A stretch of DNA of 64,000 nt from Parietichytrium sp. I65-24A. Its lineage: Eukaryota; Sar; Bigyra; Thraustochytrida; Thraustochytriidae. The DNA lies in contig BLSF01000007.1 of NCBI GenBank assembly GCA_012862575.1, positions 186,001-250,000 on the forward strand. Reading direction: 5' to 3'. Made by a program: the position numbers and the translations under genes. Positions 50,894 to 61,079 of this stretch are shown piece by piece (within the stretch, counting starts at the first letter, position 1; each line of letters starts with the position of its first letter). The notes under the pieces were generated by a model, which did not search any database, was not told the origin of the DNA, and saw only the letters and a program-made list of their open reading frames with translations.

Positions 50894-53110
50894 ATGGGCA
50901 ACTGCTGCTCGAGCACCGCGGCTTCGGGGAACGTTCCCGCGCCAGGCGAGCAGGAGAACCGGGAGAGCCGAGAGAACCGGGAGAACCAGGAGAACCCGGA
51001 AAAGTTTCAGTCGGACAAGGAGGCGGCGAGGACATCAGGCGCGTTCGCCACGGCATCGCCAGCCGCGGCAGAAGCCGCAGTGGCCGCGGCGGCCGCGAGC
51101 GGGAAAGGGCTGGGCGTTGTTGTGAGCAGCAGCGGAACTGGCGATGGAAATGGAAATGGGAAAGAAGCCGCGAAGGACGAGCGGACGGACGAGCAGGCGG
51201 TCAAGCTGGAAGATGGGGATGCTGGAGAGAACCTTGTAGTTGGTAGCGCGGCATCTGCTGCTGCGCCAGGACTGGACCCAATCGAAGGCGCGGAAGATAC
51301 CGCGGCAGACGGCGCCGGAGGCGAGCCCATGGACGAGAAGGACGCGAGGGAGAAGCTTGGGCAGTCGGCGCTACTGGATGCGGCACCCAATAAGTCGGCA
51401 TTGCTGGCGCAATTAGGCGCGCTGGACAGGGAATACCCCGGCGGTCTGGCCAAATATATCGAGAATGCGAAGAAACTGTTGCAGGATTCCAGAGATGGGG
51501 TGAATCCGTACGACGGGTTCGAACCGGCTGTGCCGCACGGGGAGCGGCTGTCGCATGACTCGCCGGAGTTCGCCGAGTCAGAGGCACTTGGGATGGAGAA
51601 CATTGGCAAGACCGGCTTCGTGCTCGTGGCTGGAGGACTCGGCGAACGGCTGGGATACAACGGGATTAAGGTAGCGCTCCCTGCGGAGCTCCTTACGGGC
51701 AAGTGTTTTCTGCAGAACTACTGTGAGCACATTCTTGCTTTGCAGGAGAGAGCGCGGGCGTCATCCGGCCGGGCGGATCTGCTCATCCCACTTGCCATCA
51801 TGACCAGTGGAGACACGCACGAAAAAACCGTTGCCCTACTCAAGGAGAACCGCAATTTCGGAATGCAAAGCAAGCAGCTAACAATTCTCAAGCAAGAAAA
51901 GGTGCCAGCGATTGTTGACAATGAGGGGCACTTCGCCTTGGACGAGAAAACGGGTCTCGTGGACACGAAACCACATGGCCACGGAGATGTCCACTCGCTG
52001 ATCCACGGCAAGGGGGTCTTGAACAAATGGAAGGCAGAGGGGATTGAGTGGATTGTATTCTTTCAAGACACAAACGGACTCATCTTCAGAGGGATTATCG
52101 CCGCGCTCGGTGTATCCGTCAAGCACAGTTTTGATGTGAACAGCTTGACTGTACCTCGTAAACCTGGCGAGGCTGTTGGCGGAATCTGCCAGCTCAACTC
52201 GACAAAGGACGCCTCAAAGAGCCTGACAATCAATGTGGAGTACAATCAGTTGGATCCTCTTTTGCGCGCGACCGTAAGTCCTGAAGGAGACGTCCCGGAC
52301 GAGTCCGGATTTTCTCCCTACCCAGGCAACATCAACGTGCTCATTTTCAAGCTCGAACCTTACTCGAAGGTACTTACCAAAACTGGAGGCGGAATTCCAG
52401 AATTTGTCAACCCAAAATACGCCGATGATTCGAAGACAACCTTCAAGAAGCCCACTCGCTTGGAATGCATGATGCAAGATTACCCAAAGCTTCTCGTTGA
52501 TGACGCAGACGCGAAAGTTGGATTCACTCAACTGGACCGCATGATTTGCTTTAGTGCTGTCAAGAATAACCCGGTGGATGCAGCCGCAAAGCTCAAGCAA
52601 ACAGGGTTTGCTGAAAGTGCGTCATCTGGAGAGGCTGATATCTACAGCTTGAACCGGGAGCTGCTTGCCATGGCCGGAGCACAGGTGAAGACACACATCA
52701 CAGAGCATCAAGACTTTCTGGACATCCCTTTCCCAGTCGGTGCGAAAATAATTTTTTCGCCATCGTTTGGCACCACCATCAAGGAGATCAAGGGGAAGTT
52801 CCCTGCCCCTGAAAATATTGTCATCTCCGAGCGTTCCTGCTTGGTGTTGGAAGGCGACGTCACTGTCTTGGATCTGGAGTTGGATGGCTACTTGCGCATC
52901 ACCGCAGGAGAAGGGGTCAAGTTGACAGTGAAAAACCTCAAGGTCTCCAACGAAGGAATCGACTTTGTTTCGGTTGACACTGCGAACAAGTACCTGGACG
53001 AGATCTATCGCATCCGAGGATACAACAAGGATGTGAAGGAGACTCGTGTCATCGAAGTCGTTGACCCTGGCGAAAGAGTTGTGGATGGCGAGTCCGAAGA
53101 GGCCGAGTAA
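50894..53110 (+). CDS. USP: UDP-sugar pyrophosphorylase with acylation-type N-terminus, 738 aa
   Basis: Makes UDP-sugars from UTP and sugar-1-phosphates (broad-specificity salvage, plant-type USP). Catalytic part about 155-735: nucleotide-binding FVLVAGGLGERLGYNGIKVA (242-261), LLTGKCFLQNYCEHILALQE, VGGICQLNSTKDASKSLTIN, and a C-terminal beta-helix. The N-terminal 150 residues are an extension: MGNCCSSTAAS begins with Gly2, Cys4, Cys5 and Ser6, a consensus for N-myristoylation plus palmitoylation, then a Glu/Arg/Asn-rich and Ala-rich disordered stretch. This predicts a membrane-bound enzyme, unlike the cytosolic plant form (about 600 residues). The ATG is well placed (GGGCGAGATGGG). No intron. 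Confidence 0.9.
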   Translation: MGNCCSSTAASGNVPAPGEQENRESRENRENQENPEKFQSDKEAARTSGAFATASPAAAEAAVAAAAASGKGLGVVVSSSGTGDGNGNGKEAAKDERTDEQAVKLEDGDAGENLVVGSAASAAAPGLDPIEGAEDTAADGAGGEPMDEKDAREKLGQSALLDAAPNKSALLAQLGALDREYPGGLAKYIENAKKLLQDSRDGVNPYDGFEPAVPHGERLSHDSPEFAESEALGMENIGKTGFVLVAGGLGERLGYNGIKVALPAELLTGKCFLQNYCEHILALQERARASSGRADLLIPLAIMTSGDTHEKTVALLKENRNFGMQSKQLTILKQEKVPAIVDNEGHFALDEKTGLVDTKPHGHGDVHSLIHGKGVLNKWKAEGIEWIVFFQDTNGLIFRGIIAALGVSVKHSFDVNSLTVPRKPGEAVGGICQLNSTKDASKSLTINVEYNQLDPLLRATVSPEGDVPDESGFSPYPGNINVLIFKLEPYSKVLTKTGGGIPEFVNPKYADDSKTTFKKPTRLECMMQDYPKLLVDDADAKVGFTQLDRMICFSAVKNNPVDAAAKLKQTGFAESASSGEADIYSLNRELLAMAGAQVKTHITEHQDFLDIPFPVGAKIIFSPSFGTTIKEIKGKFPAPENIVISERSCLVLEGDVTVLDLELDGYLRITAGEGVKLTVKNLKVSNEGIDFVSVDTANKYLDEIYRIRGYNKDVKETRVIEVVDPGERVVDGESEEAE

Positions 53111-53430
53111 GCGTTGTTTGTGTCTTTTCGAAATAGTGGTCGCGGTGCAATCCTTGGGTGTTTCATTTCGGAGTCGGCATCTGTCGAATCATTTTAATTT
53201 ACAAAGGAACTGCTTTAGATAGATTATCACTCTGCCCCGCTCTGCTTACTTTGCAATTTCATTTTTTTTCCACGGACACAACAATGAAAAGAAATCAGAA
53301 TAACCGTTTGTGCCTTTCCAAGCATGTACAGTACCGGCATTTCATAGACTGTTTTTATAATGTTGTTTGTTGTTGTTGTGGTGGTGGTGGTTGCAAACGT
53401 TCAGACTACACTACAAGCCTTCTGAGGTCT
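53111..53430. other. Convergent 3' region
   Basis: 320 bases holding overlapping 3' flanks; a GTTGTTGT/GGTGGTGG run at about 53362-53392 is low complexity. Confidence 0.45.
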
Positions 53431-55308
53431 TCAAAACGGCGATTCGTTGTACTGTAACCACGAATTGTTGTTGTTGCCACGACCTGATGTGTCACCTTCG
53501 TCAGCCCAAGAGGAAAAGTTCTCTTCCTCAATTTCCCTTTCCTCTTCTGCACTCGCCAGGCGAGAGTACTCGGCAGCAGCAAATCTGTCCCACTCTGTAA
53601 GCTCTGGATGCTCGTGCTGCTGACGAATCCAGTATGGGTCACGTTGCTCGAATGCGATGAACTTGTTGAGGTTGAAAAGGATGTTGAAGAGAGTTCCGCT
53701 AATGTGTATACACCGGGAATCCAGGAAATCTGAGAGGACGAGCACGCCTTCCTTTGCGGGGTGTACAAAATCGTGAGCCTGACACAAGACGTCCACAAAT
53801 GGGATGACTTCGTGGCCATAGCTCTGCAAACGAGCCAGTTGCTGGTTGTAAAAATATCGCATCTCCCACGCGCGGATAGTCCCGTCGCCGTCGAGGTCCA
53901 CGCACTTGAACCAGTACCGTATACTGACCGGGTTCGTCTTGTCCTCTTCAGCCAAAAAGAAAAATACAAAATCCTCAAACCCCATCTTGTCCTTCTCCCC
54001 TGACAAAAACCTATACACAGGCTGCTGAAATATTCTCTCCACAATTGCAGGGGTGAGGGAGTGCCCGCCATGGCGCATAATGTCCTCTTTTGAGAGGAGA
54101 AAGTCATGGTCAGTATCGAGTTCCCAGAACTTGACGTAAAGTGTGTAGAAATGCTCGTAGCTGAAGTATCGCAAAACCACATTGATGTCTTCCTCCTCGT
54201 CGACACGGTGACACGACTTGAGCAAATCTGAGTGCCGCAGTTCACGGCGAGTGATGCGACCCGTAAAAGAGCGATTCACCTCATAAAGAATTCGCGCAAT
54301 GACCGTTCTCGCGTACTTTTCCTGGAATTCTGGAGTGTTTTCAAGAAACTCAAGACCAGGATGATATGCCAGCAGCTCCTCCATAAAAGGCACAAAGTCA
54401 CCCGCCACGACGACTTGTGCGTCAGGCTGTTTCACCAGACGAAAGAATCTTTCCTCTTCGTCAAATGGTGAAATCTCCGATTTGTAAAAGCTCAGGAACT
54501 CTTCTTTGGTAATGAACACTTCTTCGCTTCGACTCTCTTCACCGTCCTGTTTGCTCTCGCTTTCGAATTCCCCGGCGCTTTTCTGTTTGTCGTTGTTGTT
54601 GAAACGTGCTTTACCACCAAGTCCCCGATTAGCCATCAATTTCACTCTCCGGCAGAGAGGCCCATTGAAGAACATCGGAAAGCCACACACCTCTTTGCAA
54701 ATCGGGACGAAATCAGTGGTGGAGAGCCCTTTCTTCTCGGGCACTCCTTCAAAGTATCGATTCAAATCCTCTTCGACGTTCACTTTGGAAATCTCCTCTG
54801 TTTTTGATTTGACTCCATAGAATTTGGGAATGTCTTCATCTTTCCACTTGGACTCCTTTGACGGCGATCCGGACCCGAGTCCAGCAAGTTTGCTTCGCGG
54901 GGACCGCTTCGACCCGATCGCCAAGTTTAGTGGAGACACAAAGTGAGGTGACCGAGGTGACCGAGGTGACGACGGCCCGCCGCTTCTTGGCGACCTTGGA
55001 GGGGAGAACGATTGATGATGTGCAGCAGGGCTCCTCCCACTTCCCGATCTCCTCGGCGAAGCAAGTATGGGATGCTCTGCAAGATCAAGGCCATTCTCGA
55101 AATCGCGCACAAGATTCTTAATTGCTAGCTGATTCGTTGGGCTTGCAAGAAACTCAAACAACAGCTCATCCAGTTTCAATCTTGCACATGGTGCATTGTC
55201 AAGAGATCGTAAATCCGAAAGCACTGCCTTGCTCCCTTCTCCACTGTCGCTTCCGCGGTCTTCCTCCGCATTGGCCACGTTTCCAATTATTTTCACCGAG
55301 ATAGTCAT
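53431..55308 (-). CDS. PP2A regulatory subunit B'' (EF-hand, PR72-type), 625 aa
   Basis: Directs the PP2A holoenzyme to substrates in a calcium-dependent way. Seen: an N-terminal Ser/Pro/Arg-rich region (about 84-140) with repeated SPRSPR CDK/proline-directed sites; then the B'' core (about 155-590): FYGVKSKTEEISKVNVEEDL, VDEEEDINVVLRYFSYEHFY and YVKFWELDTDHDFLL. EF-hand 1 (398-409, DTDHDFLLSKED) has imperfect ligands; EF-hand 2 (471-482, DLDGDGTIRAWE) is canonical. The FSYEHFYTLYVKFWELD segment is highly conserved in B'' proteins. Tail Asn/Ser-rich. Single exon; ATG at 55306-55308. TTTC/CT microsatellite lies about 290-360 bases upstream. PP2C sits next to it on the same strand. Confidence 0.93.
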   Translation of the reverse strand: MTISVKIIGNVANAEEDRGSDSGEGSKAVLSDLRSLDNAPCARLKLDELLFEFLASPTNQLAIKNLVRDFENGLDLAEHPILASPRRSGSGRSPAAHHQSFSPPRSPRSGGPSSPRSPRSPHFVSPLNLAIGSKRSPRSKLAGLGSGSPSKESKWKDEDIPKFYGVKSKTEEISKVNVEEDLNRYFEGVPEKKGLSTTDFVPICKEVCGFPMFFNGPLCRRVKLMANRGLGGKARFNNNDKQKSAGEFESESKQDGEESRSEEVFITKEEFLSFYKSEISPFDEEERFFRLVKQPDAQVVVAGDFVPFMEELLAYHPGLEFLENTPEFQEKYARTVIARILYEVNRSFTGRITRRELRHSDLLKSCHRVDEEEDINVVLRYFSYEHFYTLYVKFWELDTDHDFLLSKEDIMRHGGHSLTPAIVERIFQQPVYRFLSGEKDKMGFEDFVFFFLAEEDKTNPVSIRYWFKCVDLDGDGTIRAWEMRYFYNQQLARLQSYGHEVIPFVDVLCQAHDFVHPAKEGVLVLSDFLDSRCIHISGTLFNILFNLNKFIAFEQRDPYWIRQQHEHPELTEWDRFAAAEYSRLASAEEEREIEEENFSSWADEGDTSGRGNNNNSWLQYNESPF

Positions 55309-55597
55309 CTTTTCGCAGGCAACCCTCTTCCTCGCCCGAGCTGCGTCCCAGGCTCAGCAGCGGATGCTCTTCTCTGCTCCAATCTCCTTTTGCACTCTCC
55401 TCCTCCTCCCAAGGAAAACAATCAGGCTGCCGCAAATCCGACCAATACTCAGCCTTTCATTCCCGCAAAAGTCAGCCGCATTTCTCATCAACAATTTTTT
55501 GAATACGAACGTTCCTTCCTTCGTGCAAACACACGTATACTTACACACTCAAAACGCTCCCCGAGTACACGGTTCCCCACACTTGGCGCGGACTTGC

Positions 55598-55599
<2 letters not shown>

Positions 55600-55643
<44 letters not shown>

Positions 55644-55670
55644 CTTCTCTTCTCTTCTCTCTCTCTCTCA
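55600..55670. repeat. TTTC and CT microsatellite
   Basis: Runs of TTTC and TCTCT, about 290-360 bases upstream of the PP2A B'' start on the opposite strand, where they read as GA/GAAA. Confidence 0.8.
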
Positions 55671-56208
55671 TATTCTTCCTCCCTCTCTGTTTCCCTTCGC
55701 TTGCACTCTTTCTGCTTTGCAAAAATCTAAGCGGTTTTGAACGTTGCCAAATCACGTTGCTATGGTGGATGATAAGCATCACCATAGCCTCGGGAAGGAG
55801 AATGGTTCGTTGATCGCTATAAAAAACAGTGGCGACTATGCAGGAGATGGTTGAGCGGGTTCTCCGAGACCGTCGAGGACCGGTTCTTCCGCCGGTTCTC
55901 AAGTTTGATTAATTATTTCAGAGTGGAGTTCGAACTTGAAAAGTATTTGAAACGTTGTGTGAATTGAGAAACCATTTTAATAATTTTCTGATGCGCGATG
56001 GGCCAATACAGAGCTCTCAGATGAATGAAGAACTTGGAAAGGCAAGCGCAAGAACGTCGTGGAGCACCAGCAGATAAAGGATGGCTTGCGAAGAGTGGAA
56101 ACATGAAGATGGAGAAGAAGAAGAAATGCGAGGATGAAAGCGGTGATTGTAAATATGAAGAATCAAAACACAGCTGGATCTTCCGTAGAGGTACACAAAA
56201 CATCAGGG

Positions 56209-56211
56209 NNN
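56209..56211. other. Ambiguous bases (NNN)
   Basis: Three N in the 3' flank of the PP2C gene; a sequencing or assembly uncertainty, outside the coding part. Confidence 0.95.
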
Positions 56212-56235
56212 GGGGAGGTTAAAAATTGGTCAAGC

Positions 56236-58026
56236 CTACTCGAGAAATGCAACAATGATGGTGGTGTCATCGATAACGGGCTCCTCAATCTGCCACCTTC
56301 TGTTGGATTCTCGCACAAGTTCGGTGATTGCTGACTGAGTGTCGCCGGTTGCCAAGTGCCTAGAGACAATGTCGCAAACCTCTTGATTAGACATGAATTC
56401 CCAAAGGCCATCGGTGGCAATCACAATAAATTTGTCTCGAGACGGGTCGAGCTGATGAACAAAAGTTTCTGCGGTGCTGATCACACCAGCCTCTTTTCCG
56501 ACGGTGTCGCACAAGGAGCGGCTCATCGCTAGCCCAGGCATGTCTGCGTACGAGAGCCAAACCCGTGCAGGGCCGTCGATACCATCGTCGTACTGCATCG
56601 CAAAAACACGCCCACCCAAGCTGGTGATGCGGTTTCGCTCACGTTCGTCGTCAGGCTTGTGGTCAATAGAGAGCTCCTTGCCAACGATTTTGTTGGAATT
56701 TTTGGACGCCAAGCACCCTTTGATGATGCGAGAGTCACCAACGTTGGCGACAAATAGCTTGTTGTTGCGCAAAAGGCTGACAACAGCGGTGGATCCGCTC
56801 AAGGTGGTGTCTACCATCCTGTTGTTGATCACTTCGTTCTCTGCGATCAAGAGCGCTTCAGAGAGCAAGGCGCAAGTGTGCTCTTCCTGGCCAAGTTTTG
56901 GGTAGTTTGCCAAGATCTTTGGAACGCGCGCGGCAACGTGCTGCGATACTTTGTGACCTTCGGAACCATGCCCATCAAAGCATGCTAGCAGCAATTCACC
57001 GTTGCTACACCCGTTGATTGGAAGCTGGGCCATGATCATCGAGTCCTGGTTCTGCTTGTCTGGATTGTACGGAGCCAAACCTTTCCGGGACACACCGGAG
57101 TATGCTCGGATACCTACGGACTGCACAGAATCGTGATTGATTGCACTCCATGCACCCACTTCACCTGGCCTCAAAGACTTTGGGGATGATGGGCGAGGAG
57201 AAGTAGGCTCCATGCGCGCTCCCTTGCGGTGTCCATCCAACGATGGATCACCGCCAGACACGGTAAGCCTTCTCCTCATCTGAAACGTGTTACCCGAGTC
57301 TGAGGCGGAAGCTCCGGATCCTGCGTTCTTATTCCGCTGCTTTTCTTTGCTGCCTTCAAACACCATCGCTCTGTAGTTCTCGAAGCTCGTGACAAAAGTG
57401 CTTGCCAGAGCTACGGTGTTGAATTGCAAGCAGAGCACATCCTTGGCTGTGCTATCGGAACGGCGTGTGGCACGGAAAACCCAGCTTTGCTGAGTTACGA
57501 TAGCGTTGTCAATCTTGGTGTTTGCATCAACAAAATGATCGATCCAGTTACTCGAGCCTTGTCCAAGCACCAAATTGACCTTTTGCCGTTTCTCATCCCA
57601 CGAAAACGATGATGATCCAAGGCCAAGTTCAACCCACTGCTTGTCACTCTTGTTGAAGATGAACCCTCTTGTGGGAATATTGAACCAAAAGGTATCCTGT
57701 TGGCCTCCTCTGTGGTGCGCGTCCATCTCGTCCTCTTCCATGCTTGTGGAGCCATTTGATTTTTCTTCTGCGTCTTGCTTGATTCCAATGTGCGACGTGA
57801 TCATGGATGGCCTAATAAAGAGGCCTTTGCCCGGAGCGCACTTGAAATACTGAAGCCCGTCCACTGAACCGTCATTCTTGCCCACCAGGCTGTCGAGTTC
57901 CACGCCAATCCATTGTCCAGGCTTGAAGGAGGTCTCTCCAACAAATCTGACTGTCGCGCTCAACGAGCCATTCTTCTGATCGATGGTAACGCGGCTGCCC
58001 ACATGAGGCATCTGAAAGGAAGCCAT
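56236..58026 (-). CDS. PP2C phosphatase fused to CAP-Gly and Ran-binding-like domains, 596 aa
   Basis: Start at the ATG 58024-58026 (MASFQMPHVGSRV); upstream codons are ATG-free. Seen: CAP-Gly domain (about 19-74): VRFVGETSFKPGQWIGVELD, and GKNDGSVDGLQYF (50-62) holding the GKNDG signature that binds EEY/F tails of tubulin and +TIP proteins. A PH-like Ran-binding domain (about 108-225) follows: RGFIFNKSDKQWVELGLGS and SWVFRATRRSDSTAKDVLCL. The PP2C phosphatase (about 300-595) has ACFDGHGSEGHKV (DGH metal ligands), GSTAVVSLL, VANVGDSRII, IVIATDGLWEFMS and DDTTIIVAF, all catalytic Asp present. So a Ser/Thr phosphatase with microtubule-end targeting. Individual domains are common; this combination is unusual. 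Confidence 0.86.
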   Translation of the reverse strand: MASFQMPHVGSRVTIDQKNGSLSATVRFVGETSFKPGQWIGVELDSLVGKNDGSVDGLQYFKCAPGKGLFIRPSMITSHIGIKQDAEEKSNGSTSMEEDEMDAHHRGGQQDTFWFNIPTRGFIFNKSDKQWVELGLGSSSFSWDEKRQKVNLVLGQGSSNWIDHFVDANTKIDNAIVTQQSWVFRATRRSDSTAKDVLCLQFNTVALASTFVTSFENYRAMVFEGSKEKQRNKNAGSGASASDSGNTFQMRRRLTVSGGDPSLDGHRKGARMEPTSPRPSSPKSLRPGEVGAWSAINHDSVQSVGIRAYSGVSRKGLAPYNPDKQNQDSMIMAQLPINGCSNGELLLACFDGHGSEGHKVSQHVAARVPKILANYPKLGQEEHTCALLSEALLIAENEVINNRMVDTTLSGSTAVVSLLRNNKLFVANVGDSRIIKGCLASKNSNKIVGKELSIDHKPDDERERNRITSLGGRVFAMQYDDGIDGPARVWLSYADMPGLAMSRSLCDTVGKEAGVISTAETFVHQLDPSRDKFIVIATDGLWEFMSNQEVCDIVSRHLATGDTQSAITELVRESNRRWQIEEPVIDDTTIIVAFLE

Positions 58027-58876
58027 CTGCCTCTTCACGAAGACGCTGTTGAACTCCTGACACAATGTTGCTTTTCAAAACCAAAGCAGCTCTTCGCGCG
58101 GCTCGTGCCCGTTCGTGCTCTGTACGGCAAAGCAATCACTCGGAACGAGGCTCAAAGTAAGGCGACTGCTTCACAACTCGGGATCAATCTGTCCTTGCGT
58201 AGCAAGTTGCATCGCAGTGGCAAGTCAAATTACCAACGGCTACCGAGAACTTACCAACTCAACGAAACAGTCACACAAAGCTTTTGACAATCTTCTTGGC
58301 AACGCTGCAATCAAGACTTGGTACCGGTACGCTCCTCTCCAAGTTTTCCCCTTCCTCCTCTCGCCAACTTTTCTCTTCTTCAATGTTTGGCGTAAACACC
58401 AATCGCCATACAAGTTGGAGAGTGAACATTCCCATGCAATATAATAGTATAAGAATACTAGAATAGAATTTAAAAAAGCTGTTGACTCCCGTTCTCTTCC
58501 CTTGCGCTTTCCACTGTCTGCTCTCTCCTTTCTGATTTTCTGATTTCTGCTCTTAATTCGCATTCCGCACCACCACTGTCGCCAGGCCTCCAAAGCAAGG
58601 CAGAAGACTCGTGTATGGGTGGGTGGTCGACTTGCTTCTCTCCTATCGCACACAATAGCCACTCCTACTTTTGTTCGTTGATTGACAACAGTACTAATGC
58701 ACTGCCAAGAGTTAGCACGTCCAAATAGGATCCCTGCCGGGGAGGATAGGGAGTGCAGTAGTAGTCTATTCACATGGAGTCCATCTTTGGCAGGAATGGA
58801 CTGGGTTGCGAATGAACAAAAGCATGGAATGGGCTGGCTCGTGGAAGCTGGGAGTGAGATAAATAGGGTTTAGAAT
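58027..58876. other. Intergenic region upstream of PP2C
   Basis: About 0.85 kb, promoter side of the PP2C gene. No gene supported. Confidence 0.45.
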
Positions 58877-59047
58877 TCAGAATTTGCTGTCAGGTGGACG
58901 GACTTTGTTGAGCTTGATCGGCTGCATCATTGGGGTCAGTCCCTTGCGGAAGAGTCCACTTTTCCGTGGTGTCCTTTCTTCCACGCCGTCGCTGTCTGTG
59001 GATGGGCTGAATGCAGGCTGCGGCTTGGAAATGCAAGATAGTGGCAT
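58877..59047 (-). CDS. Possible small protein or 3' exon, 56 codons
   Basis: Below ordinary length cut-offs. A 56-codon frame (ATG at 59045-59047) gives MPLSCISKPQPAFSPSTDSD and ends with a basic, Pro/Lys-rich tail (PMMQPIKLNKVRPPDSKF). Codons look coding-like (CTC, AAG, GTC). A CCGCAG acceptor-like site lies inside, so it may be the last exon of a spliced gene whose earlier exon might encode LAKLTVSSLGDAFGQAERPK (reading from about 59223 on the minus strand). Uncertain. Confidence 0.28.
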   Translation of the reverse strand: MPLSCISKPQPAFSPSTDSDGVEERTPRKSGLFRKGLTPMMQPIKLNKVRPPDSKF

Positions 59048-60058
59048 TTTGTTAGTTTGTTAGTCGGTTGAGTATAGAGGCACAACTAAGTGGAGCGAAT
59101 ATTGGACTTTTCTCCCGTTGGGATGTGAGATCCAAATCAACCCTCATATTTTGGCCGTTCTGCTTGGCCAAAGGCGTCCCCCAAAGATGAAACCGTGAGC
59201 TTGGCTAGACCATTCGTGAGCATTGTTACAACAAAGCCATCGAAAAGACACAAGCAATAACAGACCTAACTCGCTTTGCATCGTTTGTGCAGTAGTCTTC
59301 ATGTCTGATTAATAATTGCCAGCACCGACCGCTCAGCGCCGAACTCCATCCCGCGCTTGTTCGTTGACACTTGCAGCAGACCTCTTCGCAAATCGATTTC
59401 CATCCTGAGAGACCTAAAATATCCTAAAATGATGTGAAAGCACTGTCTTAGATAGGCTTGGTTCTGTAGTCCGACTAAAAGTATACATGGGGAGAGTAAG
59501 CGCATGTTGGGCAAATTGGGCATATTGGCTTGTGGAAGGCCCAGAGTATCGCACGCAAAACAATTAAGGAACAAAGAGTCCCAGACGCCGCGGAATTGGA
59601 AATAAGATCATGTTGGACCTTGGGTGGGGACATGTTCTCCTTGAAAGTATAAAATGACAGCATCAAGAAAGCAAGGTTCCTCTCATGTTCCGAACCCTGG
59701 AAGTGTCTCAAACAAGAATCTGCACCGACTATGATGCGGCATTGAATGTAAAATCCATTTGTTTTAGCAACCTTCGAGGTCGGGTCCAGAAGAGGTGCTG
59801 TAGTTCTGCATATGTTCTTGAGATGCACGACAGGACTCGCGTTACGATGTGCGTGTTTGAAACGTGGCTAGAATAAATTTTATTGTTACATCAATCAGAT
59901 GCAGAATCCAGTGTTAGGCGGCGACATAACTTTTGAAGCAGCTTGAATGGTGCGGTATTACCGATATTGAGCCTGTCCAATATGTGGTGCGCTTGTGACG
60001 ATTGGCAATGTCCAGCAAATTTGGTCCACTCGCTTGTGGAGTGCAAAGCGGACCAGCT
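59048..60058. other. Intergenic region, possibly with exons
   Basis: About 1 kb. Minus-strand open stretches near 59223-59135 and 59420-59299 look weakly exon-like and could belong with the small frame at 58877-59047. Otherwise nothing seen. Confidence 0.35.
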
Positions 60059-60667
60059 TCAGCGCCCTTCAAGTTCAAATTGCTCGGCATCAAAGAATTT
60101 CTCCCGGAAGGTTTTCTTGGTCATAGTGTCTGGCAGGGGAAATGTTTGAGTCACGAATGCATGGTTCTTGTAGACGAAGCCGACTGCTTGCCTGTGAACA
60201 ATTAAATCGACTCTCCGCGCCTCGGCAATTTCTCTCGCTGTATTGAACGCCCGAGCGCTAGCCAAAAGATTCCGACAGAGTTCGCGATCCGAGGAGGCAT
60301 TTGGGTTCATGGAAAACAGATCTGCATTTTGCAGGAATACATCGTAAGCGGTGTTCATCTCCTTAATGGCGCTCTGTAGCTTGTCTCCCGTTCTGCCCAA
60401 CGCAGCGGCCATCTCCTCTTGGACTTCATCTTGAACCTGAAGTAAGCTTCTCGTGATGTCCGCATCGACCCGGTCCTTCGCAGCCTCCATATACCGCTCC
60501 GCTTTCCCTTCTGCCGGGACGTCTTCGCGCACTTTATAGGTCATCCTTCCCCAGCTGTTCCTCGCAGACACCCCGGAAAAGCTTCGTCGTTGGCCCGTGA
60601 GGCACACATAATTTGTCAGCGCCTTCCCGCTCCTCGCCGCTGTCTTCCTTGCCCACAGTCCGCTCAT
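60059..60667 (-). CDS. Probable mitochondrial protein, unknown, 202 aa
   Basis: Start set at the ATG 60665-60667, the first ATG of the frame. The first 40 residues (MSGLWARKTAARSGKALTNY to RRSFSGVSARNSWGRM) are rich in Arg, Ser and Ala without acidic residues, a classic presequence with an RRSFS-type cleavage site. The body is charged and helical (DADITRSLLQVQDEVQEEMA; LLASARAFNTAREIAEARRV), followed by RQAVGFVYKNHAFVTQTFPL and an acidic/basic tail. No domain recognised; probably a matrix or inner-membrane accessory protein. A GTACTCGAGTACT palindrome lies about 180 bases upstream of the ATG. Confidence 0.65.
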   Translation of the reverse strand: MSGLWARKTAARSGKALTNYVCLTGQRRSFSGVSARNSWGRMTYKVREDVPAEGKAERYMEAAKDRVDADITRSLLQVQDEVQEEMAAALGRTGDKLQSAIKEMNTAYDVFLQNADLFSMNPNASSDRELCRNLLASARAFNTAREIAEARRVDLIVHRQAVGFVYKNHAFVTQTFPLPDTMTKKTFREKFFDAEQFELEGR

Positions 60668-60841
60668 CTCTTTCAGCTTCGAACCCAAGCCAACTCGAAC
60701 TATTCCTCCTATCCCCAGCCCTGAAAAACCAGCCCTGAAAAACCAGCCGCGGACAACACTCTCACCGCGCGCGTACTGCTGACCAGATGTACTGATAGCC
60801 ACACGAACAGGACGGAGCGTACGTGTCTTCCTCGTGAGCAC

Positions 60842-60855
60842 TGGGTACTCGAGTA
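60842..60855. promoter_or_regulatory. GTACTCGAGTAC palindrome upstream of the mitochondrial gene
   Basis: GGGTACTCGAGTACTC about 180 bases before the start of the minus-strand gene; same core as the site before RPB5. Confidence 0.35.
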
Positions 60856-61038
60856 CTCTCGAAACTGACTGTGTGAGGACCCCACTCCCCTGCTCCTCGG
60901 GATATTTCCACAATTCACACCATGCTAACCAAATTGAAAGCAGAACAACCTAGTTAAAACATAACAAGCGATAGACCAATCTCAACCAATCGCCTGCCAG
61001 AACTGCCAGTCTTCGAGCAGTCTGCGAAAGCTGGTCCC

Positions 61039-61079
61039 GCGTTCATGCGTTCATGCGTTCATGCGTTCATGCGTTCATG
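61039..61079. repeat. Eight-base tandem repeat (gcgttcat), five copies
   Basis: Five perfect GCGTTCAT units in a row. Confidence 0.92.

Larger units (their letters stand above)
55309..56235. other. Intergenic region with microsatellite and sequence gap
   Basis: About 0.93 kb with the promoter of the PP2A subunit and the 3' region of the PP2C gene. It contains the TTTC/TCTC repeat (55600-55670) and three N bases (56209-56211). Confidence 0.5.
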
